A stretch of 64,000 nucleotides of DNA from Narthecium ossifragum. Lineage: Eukaryota; Streptophyta; Magnoliopsida; Dioscoreales; Nartheciaceae. Positions 33,670 to 45,825 of the stretch are shown one piece after another. Within the stretch, counting starts at the first letter, position 1. Every line of letters begins with the position of its first letter. Both the position numbers and the translations under genes were made by a program. The stretch lies in assembly GCA_963920575.1 (NCBI GenBank), contig OY986966.1, forward strand, positions 1,818,130-1,882,129. The letters are read 5' to 3'. The notes under the pieces are model-generated. The model was not told the origin of the DNA. It saw nothing but the letters and a program-made list of their open reading frames with translations, and did no database searches.

Positions 33670-36579
33670 TTGGAAGTGGAATGTGGGTTCAATCCTATTC
33701 CTTTTCTCCTTTCAAAATTATCAACGGAACCATCCTTTTCTTCTCGGCTTTGCTAGTCGTTGGTAAAACTTTGAGCTGCATTTAGGAATTCGATGCTTCA
33801 AATGTAAACTATTTTTCTTCTCCTTGTATTAATTCCCACTCTATAATATGGACATATATAATATGGACATATATCCGTCATCTTGATGATCAGTAATGTG
33901 GTTGCTCTATCAACTCATTTAGATGAACGGGAGCAAGCTTAATTAATAATGTCTTTAATAGGTTGGTCCATCTATAATGCACGCGGGCATGCCACCACCT
34001 GACACGTGTCTGGTGTTGTGAGCGCCGCGCACCTCGTACGTATCCACACATGGACGTTCGGCTCAGAGCTGGCCCATTGATGAGGCCCATGCGATGGCTT
34101 CTTGAGTAGCTTATTTGGTTCTTTTATTGGAGCTTTGAATTACATGCATAACAAAGAAATGTTCCTCTGAGAGCGCCATTCATGCTTCACTCCTCCAGGA
34201 GAGTTTATATATCTCTATCAGAATTTATATATTACATTATAGTCCAACCAGAACCACATGTTTCTATAACATGAAAACAAGCAGTAAAATTGAATTCATT
34301 ACTGGAGGAGAATAGGTTTTGCCCTTGCCTTATGTAATGTTATTATGTTACGTGGGTTTATGGTTAAAGTTATGAAATTTTACTGACTAAAATGCCGACG
34401 GCGTGGAGGTGGCGGATCTCGCCGGACAACGGTCGGGGAGAGGTCGTGCGAGCGACGGTGATCCTAGGTTGGATACACAAATCATAGAGGAAAAAAAAAA
34501 AGCTAACAACGAAGCACAATATAATCCGCAACTTCTTTTATATGAAAGATTTAACAACGAATAATGTGTAGTGTCTATATAAATGTTGCTAACAACAAAG
34601 CACAGTATAATCTGCAACTTTTTTTTATCAGGAAGATTTAACAACGAATAATGTGTAGTGTGTGTATATAAAATGTTTGTTGATGGATTGCGACGTAATG
34701 CCTTTATAGGTGATCTAAAATGAAGGCGGGCTATGTTCATACTGGATGATCCTTAAATTTTCAAACAGTACGTACAACACAAATAAGTGAGGTTCCTTTC
34801 ACTTTTAGAGGCTCACTCCTAGACTTATACTTCAAACACTATGATCCAAATCTATCAATCGTCCATCAATCAATTACAAAAATTTAATATCACGAGCATG
34901 TCAGCAAAATCCACAGCCACCCCATTCTAGTACGAAAATTCATAATAAAGTTTGAAAAAAATAAAGAATTATAGCTCTCATTAGTCTGAAGTCAGCAAGA
35001 CTTTGACGGGTTAATTAGTTGCGATCATATGATAAAGATGCTTCTAATGAACAGTAAGGAAGACCACATAGTTTATACGTCTTATGGTGTTTAATAATAC
35101 TATTCCTGAGAGGCATTTGTGGTTTTATGAGTGTTTACCGACAATTTTGTTTTGAAAAAAAATCTTATGGTGTTTAATTTAGGCTTATTTCTACCGAGCG
35201 AAAAAGCGTCATTTTCTGATCCTATTTGCCTGTCGATTTTGAATTAATTAACTAACTAAAGGGGTCCTGGTTTCCTTGTATCCTGGACCCAGACCTTCAT
35301 TGCATTCCCACACGTAAGAACATGACCTTGATTCCCTTAATTAAGTCACTCAAATATCTCTGGCCCACTATCAGTCAGATGTTGCCCGCCATATCTCACT
35401 TAAATTTGCCTATTCACAATGTGCAATCCCCTAATTAGCAAATTTTCCAAAGAGGTTGGGGGCTGGACCCGTAATTACTGTAATTAGTGCGCATCTATTT
35501 TACCAGTTCACTCTAGAGTTTTTTTTTGATGAGATGAGCCCAAAGGCTAGTTCATTCTGGAGTTGTTGATGAGATATATATATATATCTATCGTGTGACA
35601 AAATCCAATATTGAACACACTGTTTGAGAATGGTGCCTTGGGTGTATTAGTGCATATCCTCATCTTCTTCATATAGCATTTTCTATTTATTAAAAAAAAA
35701 AACATTTTCTATAATTATCAAAATCGATTCTTTTTTAAATTACCTCTCAATCTTTTGTCATAATCATCTACAGTAATTGTTCCAAAAACTTAAACTGATA
35801 GGATCCGAATTAATCTAATTATACATGTCATGTGTAGACTTAAAATACGTACCATGAGTCGTCACAAGAGGTAGTCTCATATATGGTTGTGTGTGTGAGA
35901 GAATAGGGAGAAACAGTTGTCTTTCATAAAATTAGAACAAGCTTGCTAGAGTTCATCATAAGAAAGGACCGCAATCAAAGATCACCTTCAGTCCACAGTT
36001 TAAAAGATGCACAATCCGATCACCAACTCATATACACGGTATCACACGTCACGTGTGTGTGCATTGATGTGCATGTGCATGCACAAAAAAAACTACATCA
36101 AAGCAATATTGAATCTTGAGATCATTAATGCAACATTACTTGCTAGCCTCACAAATGTTCACATTGAGTAATGACCCAAAATGTACAATATTGGAAGGAT
36201 CTACCCAAATGGTTGAACCAATTAGCCATGTTCATCATGAATTCAATATCTCTTTGACCTAATCACCAAACCCTAGGTAGTAAAACATAGGTCATTGACA
36301 CAAACCCCATGAGTGAGTTCTTCACATTAATGGAGAGGTGATATATATATATATGATGATGACACCCCCACATAGACTATAATATTTACTAGATTTTTCC
36401 ATGGCTGGCTTCTACTTTTGGGAAGGGAGAGCTTCTGATTCATGTGATGGCCAGCAAGTATAAAGGGAAAAAGAGTAAGCTGACTTTGCTAAAGAGAAAG
36501 GGGTGTAGCTAACAATTGAGTCAGAGGGGTAGATGATGGGTGAAAAGGCCTCACCCCCCTCCCTTATTAAGTCATCCAA
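33670..36579. other. Intergenic region upstream of the MYB gene
   Basis: AT-rich, with no acceptable ORF. It contains a 28-bp LINE scar at 35521-35548 and short TA runs near 35573-35587 and 36341-36354. Any regulatory content for the MYB gene is likely in the last kilobase, but nothing can be assigned by eye. Confidence 0.5.
35521..35548 (-). mobile_element. 28-bp LINE insertion, only hairpin and A-tail
   Basis: On the minus strand the insert is AGCCTTTGGGCTCATCTCATC plus A7, the same end as the larger LINEs. It is flanked by a 16-bp duplication with two mismatches (35505-35520, 35549-35564). Confidence 0.75.
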
Positions 36580-36587
36580 TATATAAG
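36580..36587 (+). promoter_or_regulatory. TATA box of the MYB gene
   Basis: TATATAAG lies 150 bp before the start codon. A GA-rich 5' leader tract follows at about 36653-36685. Confidence 0.6.
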
Positions 36588-36729
36588 GCCTCACATAGTC
36601 ACATGTTCATGAGACACTTGAGGGGACATTGGAAAAGCTTGAGAAAAAGATAGGGGGAGAGAGAGAGAGAGAAAGAGAGAAAGAGGGTTCTTGAGGGAGA
36701 GAGGCTAGCAAGCAAGAGCTAGCTTGGCC

Positions 36730-38058
36730 ATGGGGAGGCCTCCTTGCTGTGACAAGGTTGGCATCAAGAAAGGGCCGTGGACTCCTGAAGAGGACATCAT
36801 CCTGGTCACCTACATCCAAGAAAATGGCCCTGGAAACTGGAGATCAGTGCCCACAAACACCGGTAATCATGGCCCTTCTCATTCTTAATTTGGTTTATTT
36901 GATTCACGTCCTTCTTGCCCGCCCTCGTGAGAATTCTCATCGAATTTCGATTTCGATATCGATCTCGAGTTTGTTTGGATTCTTCAATGGAGAGTTCGTT
37001 CTAGCTAGTTCCTGCTAAAGAACAATATTTTTTTTGGCATGTTTCCCTTTTAATTCCACTGTTGGATTTGTAGGGTTGATGAGGTGTAGCAAGAGCTGCA
37101 GATTGAGATGGACCAACTACCTCAGGCCAGGAATCAAGAGAGGCAACTTCACCCCTCATGAAGAGGGAATGATCATCCATCTCCAAGCTTTGTTGGGTAA
37201 TAGGTATACCACTAGCTATCACCTTAATTTCCTTTCAAATCACAACTTTTTTTTGTCTCATTTACCCAAATCCAAGAAACCAATCACAAAAGAGTTAAGG
37301 AAGTTGGTCATGTAATATATATATTTGTTTCTTCATCAAATCTCTTTGTTTTTTTTTAATCTATTTTGATCAGATGGGCAGCAATAGCATCCTACCTTCC
37401 TCAGAGAACAGACAATGATATCAAGAACTACTGGAACACACACCTCAAGAAGAAGCTCAAGAAGCTCCAGACAGCAGTTGATGGCTATGTAACTTCATCT
37501 GATTCAAGCCCCTCAACTCACCAAGATCCAATTTTCATAGGCTATAATAATTACTCAGAGCCCAAGAATCCAGATGCCACCTGCAGCTTCCATTCCTCAT
37601 CAATCCCTAAGCTTTACCATAGCTCCTCCTCCAACTATGCCTCAAGCACTGAGAACATCTCAAGGCTCCTTGAAGGATGGATGAGGTCCACTTCAAAGAC
37701 TTCTCAATATCAAGCTAAACAAGAAGATTTCAACACCACCGCCACCACCCATCATGCTAGCAAGGATGATCAAGGGAGCTGCACCTCTCTTTCTCATGAA
37801 GATTTCGACTCGCTCCTCTCGATCGACAACGTCGGCATTTCATGGGAGATTAGGCCGGCGGCCACCTCCACCGATATCCATGGGGGAGCTCCGCCTACAC
37901 TAGGTGGATGTCACCATGAAGCCAATCAAAGGGTGGAAGGCCACAACCCTCCACTGTCCATGCTGGAGAAGTGGCTCCTTGACGAGGCTTCCGGACAGGT
38001 CGACGGCCTTACGGAGCTGCCTACTACTGATCATTGCTTCTCAAATGCCATGTTTTAG
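36730..38058 (+). CDS. MYB60: R2R3-MYB transcription factor, MYB60-like, three exons
   Basis: Exons are 36730-36862 (133 bp), 37074-37203 (130 bp) and 37374-38058, giving 315 residues. The 133/130 exon sizes and intron phases are the usual ones for plant R2R3-MYBs. The protein starts [21 protein letters not shown]2 and R3 repeats fill residues 14-115, with the R3 helix [14 protein letters not shown] and the end [18 protein letters not shown]-terminal motifs [17 protein letters not shown] and [12 protein letters not shown] are those of subgroup 1 and the MYB60 branch. In Arabidopsis, MYB60 acts in guard cells and related members in cuticle and stress responses. It binds AC-rich promoter elements in the nucleus. 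The frame is intact with no odd residues. A close paralogue (MYB30/94/96) is less likely because of the [13 protein letters not shown] match. Confidence 0.88.
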
Positions 38059-38685
38059 CTAATTATCTATAGTACCTAATTAATTACTACTATAGAATAT
38101 TGTCCTGTTGTCAAATGTAAAGTATCTATATCTATATCTATATATATATATGTAATGTCTCTGAGAAATAATTATTCAGACATAAATTAGCTAATGTCCA
38201 TGAATCAATCTTTCATGAGGGGTTCTTTAATTTGTTGCAATAAGCAAAAGCTAGTGTCTGTAATGGTTGTGCAAAAAAGATAGTTCTGTGTCAGAGATTT
38301 CTCATGTGAGTTCTTTTGCAAAGGTGATGGTGGGGGGGATGGAGGGAGTTAAAGGGTGATTTCTTTGCAATTTTTTCCTGGTATGTGGGACAGATTCTGA
38401 GAAGGTCTAGCTAGCTACCTCTGTCAGATCAGGATCTGAGAGACATGCAATAAAAACAGTAGTAAAGGATACATTTATATTTGCAGCTATTCATGGCCCA
38501 ATTGAAACTATTTAAGTACAAAGTAACCAACTTCCAGCTTTTGCAATAAACTTGGGGCGGCTCAGTGGAAGGAGAAGAAGAGACCCACGCCTCTCACCAT
38601 GGATATATATCACATGTGGTTTGGAGCTCTGTCTAGTCAGTCTGGTGGTTATGTGATTGATGGCTGGAAGGACATGACTGCAACT
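38059..38685. other. 3' flank of the MYB gene
   Basis: The 3' UTR probably covers the first 200-300 bp. A short TA/TCTATA repeat lies at 38128-38150. Nothing else was recognised before the copia LTR. Confidence 0.5.
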
Positions 38686-39749
38686 TGTTGGATTTAAAGT
38701 GCAAAGAGCTGGGCTATATATGGGTTAAATCAAATGGACTTTGAAGAGCACATTAATATAATAGTCAAAAGGTGAAGAGCCATGTGTGTAGAATAGTTTA
38801 GTCCCACATTGGATGTAGAAGAAAACTTTCACTTGTTTATATAGGATTCTGAGCCTTTAGGCTTTGAACACATGTGAGGACTAAAGATGGAACACCCACA
38901 CGCGCGCCCCGCCGCCGCCGCCCGCCGGCCGCGCTCGGGCGCCGTGGTGGGTGTCCTTTTTGCTACACACAAGAGCTGGTTGAGTCAGCTCGGATTCACT
39001 GAACCTTTTCAAATTCCGAAACGGTTTAGATGTGTTAATTGGATCTGACTCTTGGGCTACCCATAGTTAATGGGCTGAGTCAGTTACCACTTGGAATTGA
39101 TCTGGTTTGACCCTTGGGCTTCTGTGCAGAATTGATTGAGTCAGTTATGACTCTTGGGCTTCTGCGCAATTGATTGAGTCGGTTTCAATTCCTGAAGAAT
39201 TGATTGAATCTGACTCTTGGCTGGTCAGTTTCCAGATGACGTGGCAGTCTCCTATTGGCTGATTTTTTGCTGACAAGGCAGGCTTTTCATCTCCCCTATA
39301 TGGTTGATCAGCTTCCTCCCTTAGTCTATAAATAGGACCCTTCCCAGCCCTTTAGTGGTTAAGCTTTCATGCATCCATTTTGCACACTACTTCACTAGAG
39401 GGTTCTGGAGAGAGTACCGTACCAGCGAAGGTTCGACGGGCGATCGGAGGCCGGCTTCCTTCCAATCGCGCAGGAGATCGTTGTACCATGGGAGTTCCTT
39501 GCCTTATGATCCAGAAGCACCGGTGGGTGGGCAATACGAACTTAAGGGCACAGTGTGGTACACTGGCCTCAATCAACTTTCGGATCTACATCGACGTTTC
39601 TTCCTCCTAATCGGCGTTCCTCTCTCTCCTTGGAGTTCTTTCAGTATATCTTGTAAGTGTTTAAGAATACGGTTTTATTTCTTGTCATTGTAAAGGATTC
39701 TTGCTACATTAGTAAAAGCAAGATCCTAATCTCCTTATTATTTCCAACA
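38686..39749 (+). repeat. 5' LTR of the copia element, 1064 bp
   Basis: It begins TGTTGGATTTAAAG and ends TTTCCAACA. A TATA box TATAAATA is at 39327-39334. A very GC-rich stretch (38897-38950) could fold on itself. No GATCGATC modules are present. Confidence 0.8.
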
Positions 39750-39907
39750 ATCTTAAGTTCGTATTTTATCGGATTTATCGTATTCGGGTCCACTTCTCCT
39801 ACGGATCCTTCTGTTTTCTTTTCTCTTTTGAAAGGAAGTTCCTTGAACTTCCTTGATAAGAACTCCAACGCATAACTGAACCACTTTGTGGTTGATCTGC
39901 TTTGCAG

Positions 39908-42900
39908 ATGGCTTCAGGATCTGTTCCTGTGAACCCCTCAAGTGAGGAAGTGCCTGTTGGCAATCCACCTGTAGTGGAAATGCCAAGTGTGCCGATCGGG
40001 CAGCTGGAGAGGCCTGAAAAGTTTAAGGGACTGAATTTCAAGCAGTGGCAGCAGAAAATGCTGTTCTACTTGACCACTCTTAAGCTTGTCAGGTATCTCA
40101 CTGAGGATGAGCCTGTTCTAACTGAAGAACAGAAGAATGCTCATACCGTAGCTGCGGTTCAGGCTTGGGGTCATTCTGACTTCCTATGCCGGAACTATAT
40201 TCTGAACGGCTTGGACGACAAGCTCTACAACGTGTACTTTCTCAAAAGAACCGCAAGGAAACTTTGGGAAGCCTTGGACAATAAGTACAAGGTGGATGAC
40301 GCCGGCGCAAAGAAATTTGTTGTCGGTCGATTCCTTGAGTACAAGATGGTAGACAGTAGAAGCGTTGTCGACCAAGTTGAGGAACTTCAGCTCATCTACC
40401 ATGACATGAGTGCTCAAGGTATGATCTTGAATGAACCTGTCCAAGTGGCGGCTATGATAGAGAAATTGCCACCTTCTTGGAAGGACTTCAAGAACTACCT
40501 TAAGCACAAACGAAAGGAGATGAGTCTTGAAGATCTCGTTCGGAGATTAAAGATCGAGCAAGATAACCGCAAGACCGATAAGAACAGCGGTCTAGGCATT
40601 TACTCTAAGTCCAACTTAGTGGAAAATGACAGCGGTTTGAAGAAGCGCAAGCACTTCGACGAGGGCACTAAGGGAGGCAGCGGGAATCAGAAGTTCAAAG
40701 GCGAGTGTTTTGTCTGCGGGAAGGCAGGACACCGGGCCAAGGACTGCCGCAACCGCCCGAGTGCTCAAGGGAAGAAGAAGCCAGCCCCCAAGAAGAAGAG
40801 GACAGAAGCTCACTTGACAGAAGGTCTCACTGCAGAGATGGACGACTTGCACCTGGTGGCAGTCATCACCGAGGTGAATCTGGTCGGAAGCAACCCAAGG
40901 GAATGGTGGGTCGACACAGGCGCTACCCGCCACATCTGCTCCAACAGATGGATGTTCGACACCTACCAAGCAGTAGATGGAGAGCACTGCTACATGGGAA
41001 ACTCTGCAACCTCCAAGGTGGAAGGTAAAGGGACGGTGAAGCTGAAGATGATGTCCGGGAAAGAGCTGACCCTGACGGAAGTCCTTCATGTGCCGGAGAT
41101 ACGCAAGAATCTTGTCTCAGGTTCTATTTTGAGCAAGAAGGGCTTCAACCTAGTTTTCGAGTCAGACAAGGTCATCTTGTCTAAGAATGGCATGTATCTG
41201 GGCAGGGGCTATATGACCGAGAGGCTGTTTAAAATGAATGTAATGATTGTGATCCCCAAGGTCAAAATTAGCGAAGCCTTAAAGGCTAGTGCTTCCAATG
41301 TAATGACTGTTGCCCAAGAGGCCAATAAAGAAAAGGTTGCCTATGTGACTGAGTCATTTAAATTATGGCATGGGAGGCTGGGACATGTGAATAATAATTC
41401 AATGAAAAGACTAATAAACTTAAATCTTCTTCCTAAACTAATAATTAACAAAGAACACAAATGCGAGGTTTGTGTGGAAGCAAAATTGGCTAAGACTTCG
41501 TTTCAATCAATTGAACGAAGCACTGAACCTTTAGGTTTGGTTCATACAGATGTTTGTGATCTGAAAGTTGTACAATCTAGAGGTGGTAAAAGGTATTTTA
41601 TTACCTTTATTGATGATTGTACAAGATATTGCTATCTTTACTTAATGAGAAGTAAAGACGAGGCAGTGGAGATGTTCACTCATTACAAGAATGAAGTGGA
41701 AAATCAGCTTGACAGAAAGATCAAAATGCTGAGAAGTGACAGGGGAGGTGAGTATGAGTCACCTTTTGCCCTAATTTGTGCTGAAAATGGCATCATTCAT
41801 CAAACTACAGCGCCCTATTCTCCAGAACAAAATGGAATAGCAGAACGGAAGAATAGAACACTAAAGGAAATGATGAATGCTATGCTTATAAGTTCAGGCT
41901 TACCTCACAACATGTGGGGGGAAGCGATACTTTCAGCAAATCATGTGCTGAATAGACTACCGCACAAAAAGTTAGACAAGACACCTTATGAATTGTGGAA
42001 AGGCCGTGCGCCTAGTTACAAGTTCTTAAGGGTTTGGAGTTGTCTAGCTAAGGTTCCAATTCCAGTTCCGAAACGAACTAGGATAGGACCAAAAACGGTA
42101 GACTGTGTGTTCATAGGATATGCACAGGATAGTAGTGCTTACCGATTCTTGGTTAATAAATCGGATAATCCTGAAGTGCATGTGAACACTGTCTTAGAGG
42201 TTAGGGATACCTCGTTCTTCGAAAACGTATTCCCTTACAAGTCTTCTCCTACAACAGAGGTTAGTGAGAGATCTTATGAGAACATTGGGGAAGAAAGAAC
42301 TCAAGGGTCCTCAGTTCATGAAGAGGATGAGGAACCTAGACGGAGTAAGAGGGTTAGAACGGAAACTTCCTTCGGCCCAGACTTTCTAACATATTTGTTA
42401 GAAAATGACCCTCAGACATTCAAGGAGGCAATGTCAACTCCAGATGCTCCTTTATGGAAGGAAGCAGTGAAAAGTGAAATTGATTCCATCATGCAGAACC
42501 ATACTTGGGAACTGGTTGATTTACCACCAAGTTGTGAACCTTTGGGTTACAAGTGGGTTTTCAGAAAGAAAATGAAAGCAGATGGAACAGTTGACAAATA
42601 CAAGGCAAGGCTTGTCGTCAAGGGTTTCAGGCAAACCGAAGGGGTGGATTATTTTGACACCTACTCTCCAGTCACTAGGAAAACGTCAATCAGAATAATT
42701 ATTGCCCTTGCGGTTTTAAACAATCTGGATATACATCAAATGGATGTAAAGACAGCGTTCCTAAACGGTGATCTGGAAGAAGAAATCTACATGGAACAAC
42801 CCGAGGGGTTTGTGGTTCCTGGGAAAGAGAAGAAATTCTGCCGACTTGTTAAGTCTTTGTATGGACTAAAACAAGCACCTAAGCAGTGGCATGAAAAGTT

Positions 42901-43948
42901 TGATCATGTAATGCTGACAAACGGATTTCACATAAATGAGTGTGATAAATGCGTTTACATAAAAGGTGATGAGAAGGAATATATAATCCTATGCCTTTAT
43001 GTAGATGACATGATCATTATTGGTAGCAATGATAACATCATTAAAACTACTAAGAGCATGTTGTCACGAAATTTTGATATGAAGGATTTGGGTATCGCTG
43101 ATGTGATACTTGGTATGAAAATTACCAAGACATCTGATGGCTACACTTTATCTCAAGATCATTATATTAAGAAAATTCTTAATATATTTGATAAAGGTAG
43201 TGATGCTGTAGCCAGGACACCGATAGATGTTAACTCACATCTGAAGAAACATCATGGTGAAGGTGTACAACAATTGGAATATTCCAGAGTCATAGGCAGT
43301 CTGATGTATATCATGAACTGTACACGACCGGATATTGCCAACTCAATAAATAAGCTGAGTAGATACACAAGCAATCATAGTACGGATCACTGGAAGGCAT
43401 TGATCAGAGTCCTTAGATATCTAAGGTACACAACCAATTATGGTTTGCAGTATACGAGGTATCCAGCTGTGCTTGAAGGATATTCAAATGCAAACTGGAT
43501 CTCGGACTCCAATGATACAAAATCCACGAGTGGGTTTATTTTTATGATTAGAGGTGCAGCAGTGTCTTGGAAATCATCCAAGCAGACTTGCATAGCAAGG
43601 TCGACTATGGAAGCTGAGTTCATAGCGTTAGACCTAGCTGGGGAAGAAGCAGAATGACTGCGTAACTTCCTAAAAGATATTCCTATGTGGCCTAAACATG
43701 TGCCTCCTATTAGCATTCACTGCGATAGTCAATCAGCAATAGGCAGAGCACAAAGCCATATGTATAATGGGAAATCTAGGCATATACGTCGACGACACAA
43801 TTCAGTAAGGAAATTGTTGTCAACGGGTGTAATTTTCATCGATTTTGTGAGATCGAAGGAAAATGTTGCAGATCCATTAACCAAAGGCCTAACTAGAGAC
43901 ATAGTGGATATATCGTCGAGGGGAATGGGGTTGAAGCCCATGAAATGA
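39908..43948 (+). pseudogene. copia gag-pol polyprotein with one nonsense codon
   Basis: The frame starts at ATG 39908 (MASGSVPVNPSSEE). The gag domain (UBN2-like) fills the first 220 residues and the CCHC knuckle CFVCGKAGHRAKDC is at about residue 267. Protease has WVDTGATRHIC, and the integrase zinc finger HGRLGHVNNNSMKRL...CEVC. The core motifs are HTDVCDLK, LRSDRGGEY and the glutamate in QNGIAERKNRTLKE. RT has YVDDMIIIG (residue 1031). RNase H starts GYSNANWISD and continues to ADPLTKGLTRD. TGA at 43655-43657 replaces a tryptophan codon expected after GEEAE; the same frame is then open to TGA 43946-43948. Without it the protein would be 1346 residues. The stop removes the end of RNase H only. 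Confidence 0.9.
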
Positions 43949-44501
43949 CTATCTTCCTCAATGGCAACCCAACCTAGCTGTTCTGGCAGACCCATATTCT
44001 AGGTTCAATGGGACAACCAACTTGTGGGGGGCAGTCGCTTAGATCACTCTTACCCATTCCTATGATGACTGAGTGATAAACTTGCATAGTGCAAAGGTTA
44101 AGCTTATGCTTTTAATGATCTACAAAGAGTAGGGGTATGACAAGATGCTCCTAATAAGAGATCACCTATGTCGAGTGAGAAGGGGCCGCTTCTATGAGAA
44201 TGATGTAAAGGGCTAATTCTCTAAAGCACTCGAAGAATGTTACCAGACATGTCCAGGGCCGAAATGGACACAACAAAAGAGCTTTCAATGGTATAAGAAA
44301 GGAGCTGTGTGAGCACTATTGTCTTAGTGTACATGAAAGCTGAACAGTTCAAGACATCGTGTTCACTGTTTAGCAAGTACATTCGATAGTGTATCACTAA
44401 GGAAGGTTCAAAGCTAACAACTACCTCTCCTGAAGCAGCAATGTTCTGTGGTACTCTCAAATGCATTAGGGATCATTTAGCATTTTGATCAGCCATTTGA
44501 T

Positions 44502-44514
44502 TCATGTGGGGGAT
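44502..44514 (+). other. Polypurine tract of the copia element
   Basis: ATGTGGGGGAT lies directly before the 3' LTR, the usual form in plant copia elements. Confidence 0.8.
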
Positions 44515-44937
44515 TGTTGGATTTAAAGCCCAATGAGTTGGGCTATACATGGGTTGAATCAAATGGGCTTTGGAGAGCCCATTAATATAATAGCCAAAAG
44601 GTGGAGAGCCCATGTGTGTAGAATAGTTTAGTCCCACATTGGATGTGGAAGAAAACTTTCACTTGTTTATATAGGGTTCTGAGCCTTTAGGCTTTGGACA
44701 TATGTGAGGACTAAAGATGGAACACCCACACGCGCGCACCGCCGCCGCCCGCCGGCCGGCCGCGCTCGTGCGCCGTGGTGGGTGTCCTTTTTGCTACACA
44801 CAAGAGCTGGTTGAGTCAGCTCGGATTCACTGAACCTTTTCAAATTCCGAAACGGTTTAAATGAGTTAATTGGATCTGACTCTTGGGCTACCCATAGTTA
44901 ATGGGCTGAGTCAGTTACCACTTGGAATTGATCTGGT
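44515..44937 (+). repeat. 3' LTR of the copia element, truncated by the gap
   Basis: It matches 38686-39115 with many transitions and a few small length differences in the GC-rich part. About 640 bp of the expected LTR are missing after the gap start. Confidence 0.9.
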
Positions 44938-45137
44938 NNNNNNNNNNNNNNNNNNNNNNNNNNNNNNNNNNNNNNNNNNNNNNNNNNNNNNNNNNNNNNN
45001 NNNNNNNNNNNNNNNNNNNNNNNNNNNNNNNNNNNNNNNNNNNNNNNNNNNNNNNNNNNNNNNNNNNNNNNNNNNNNNNNNNNNNNNNNNNNNNNNNNNN
45101 NNNNNNNNNNNNNNNNNNNNNNNNNNNNNNNNNNNNN
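44938..45137. other. Assembly gap of exactly 200 N
   Basis: The length is a typical placeholder. The sequence after it is not copia LTR, so real sequence is missing here and the join is not proven. Confidence 0.98.
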
Positions 45138-45825
45138 ACTAGAAAGAGTGAGTTAAGAGGCCATGGAAGTAATGTTGTGCGTCTTCTTTGCTTATTTATA
45201 ACTTGTGGGGTTTCCTCTATAGATAGGAAAATTGGATATTAGAGAAGGAAACCTAATTTTAGTTTCCTTCCCCTTGTTTGCAAATAAAGGGTGCCCCTGC
45301 TTTCATGCCATCTCCTCTTAATTAATTGATTGGCCATGGGAGCCCCACTCATGAGCTCATGGTGCTCTTCTTCACATGGCAACTCATGCATCTTTGATCA
45401 TTAAAGACCAGACCCCCATCCTTGATGTGTCGTCGTCTCTCTCTCTAGATCTGTACGTGTTTGCATGGTGGACGGTAGTCGAGCTTGTTGGACCACAACA
45501 TATATGCCATGAGACAACTCAAGTTACTCAAGAGAAATCCATGGAAGTGTCAAGGCGATGTCCCCCATGCATGCATACGTGCTTTCTTTCCTAAATGCTA
45601 TTCTTAAGAGATGGAAAAATTAGGTTCCACTTCCATCTTTTAATTTCTATATACGTGCAGATGCCCTCCTAGTTAAAATTACCTATGAGTTGGTGCTTTC
45701 ATAGTTGATGCTTTGTAGAAAGAATTTTAATCTCAAGTTTTTCGTCCAAAATTTGGCTTCAGGTTTTAATAGACGCTAACTAGCTAGCAGATGATTAAAA
45801 CTGTTGAAAAATCCTTTTCCTTTAG
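45138..45825. other. Intergenic stretch after the gap
   Basis: No supportable gene. The short ORF at 45376-45594 has no recognisable features. Confidence 0.5.

Larger units (their letters stand above)
38686..44937 (+). mobile_element. Ty1/copia retrotransposon (Tork-like), 3' end lost in gap
   Basis: 5' LTR 38686-39749 (TGTTGG...CCAACA), one polyprotein frame with a single stop, a polypurine tract, and a 3' LTR starting at 44515 that runs into the N gap. Over the first 200 bases the LTRs differ at roughly 8-9% of sites, mostly transitions, so this is a much older insertion than the Ty3 elements. RT sequence (KYKARLVVKGFRQTEG, QMDVKTAFLNGDLEEEIYM) suggests the Tork group. I see no tRNA-iMet primer site after the 5' LTR. 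Confidence 0.88.

Noticed and set aside
44870..45242. ORFs crossing the N run
   Set aside because: They exist only because N translates as X.
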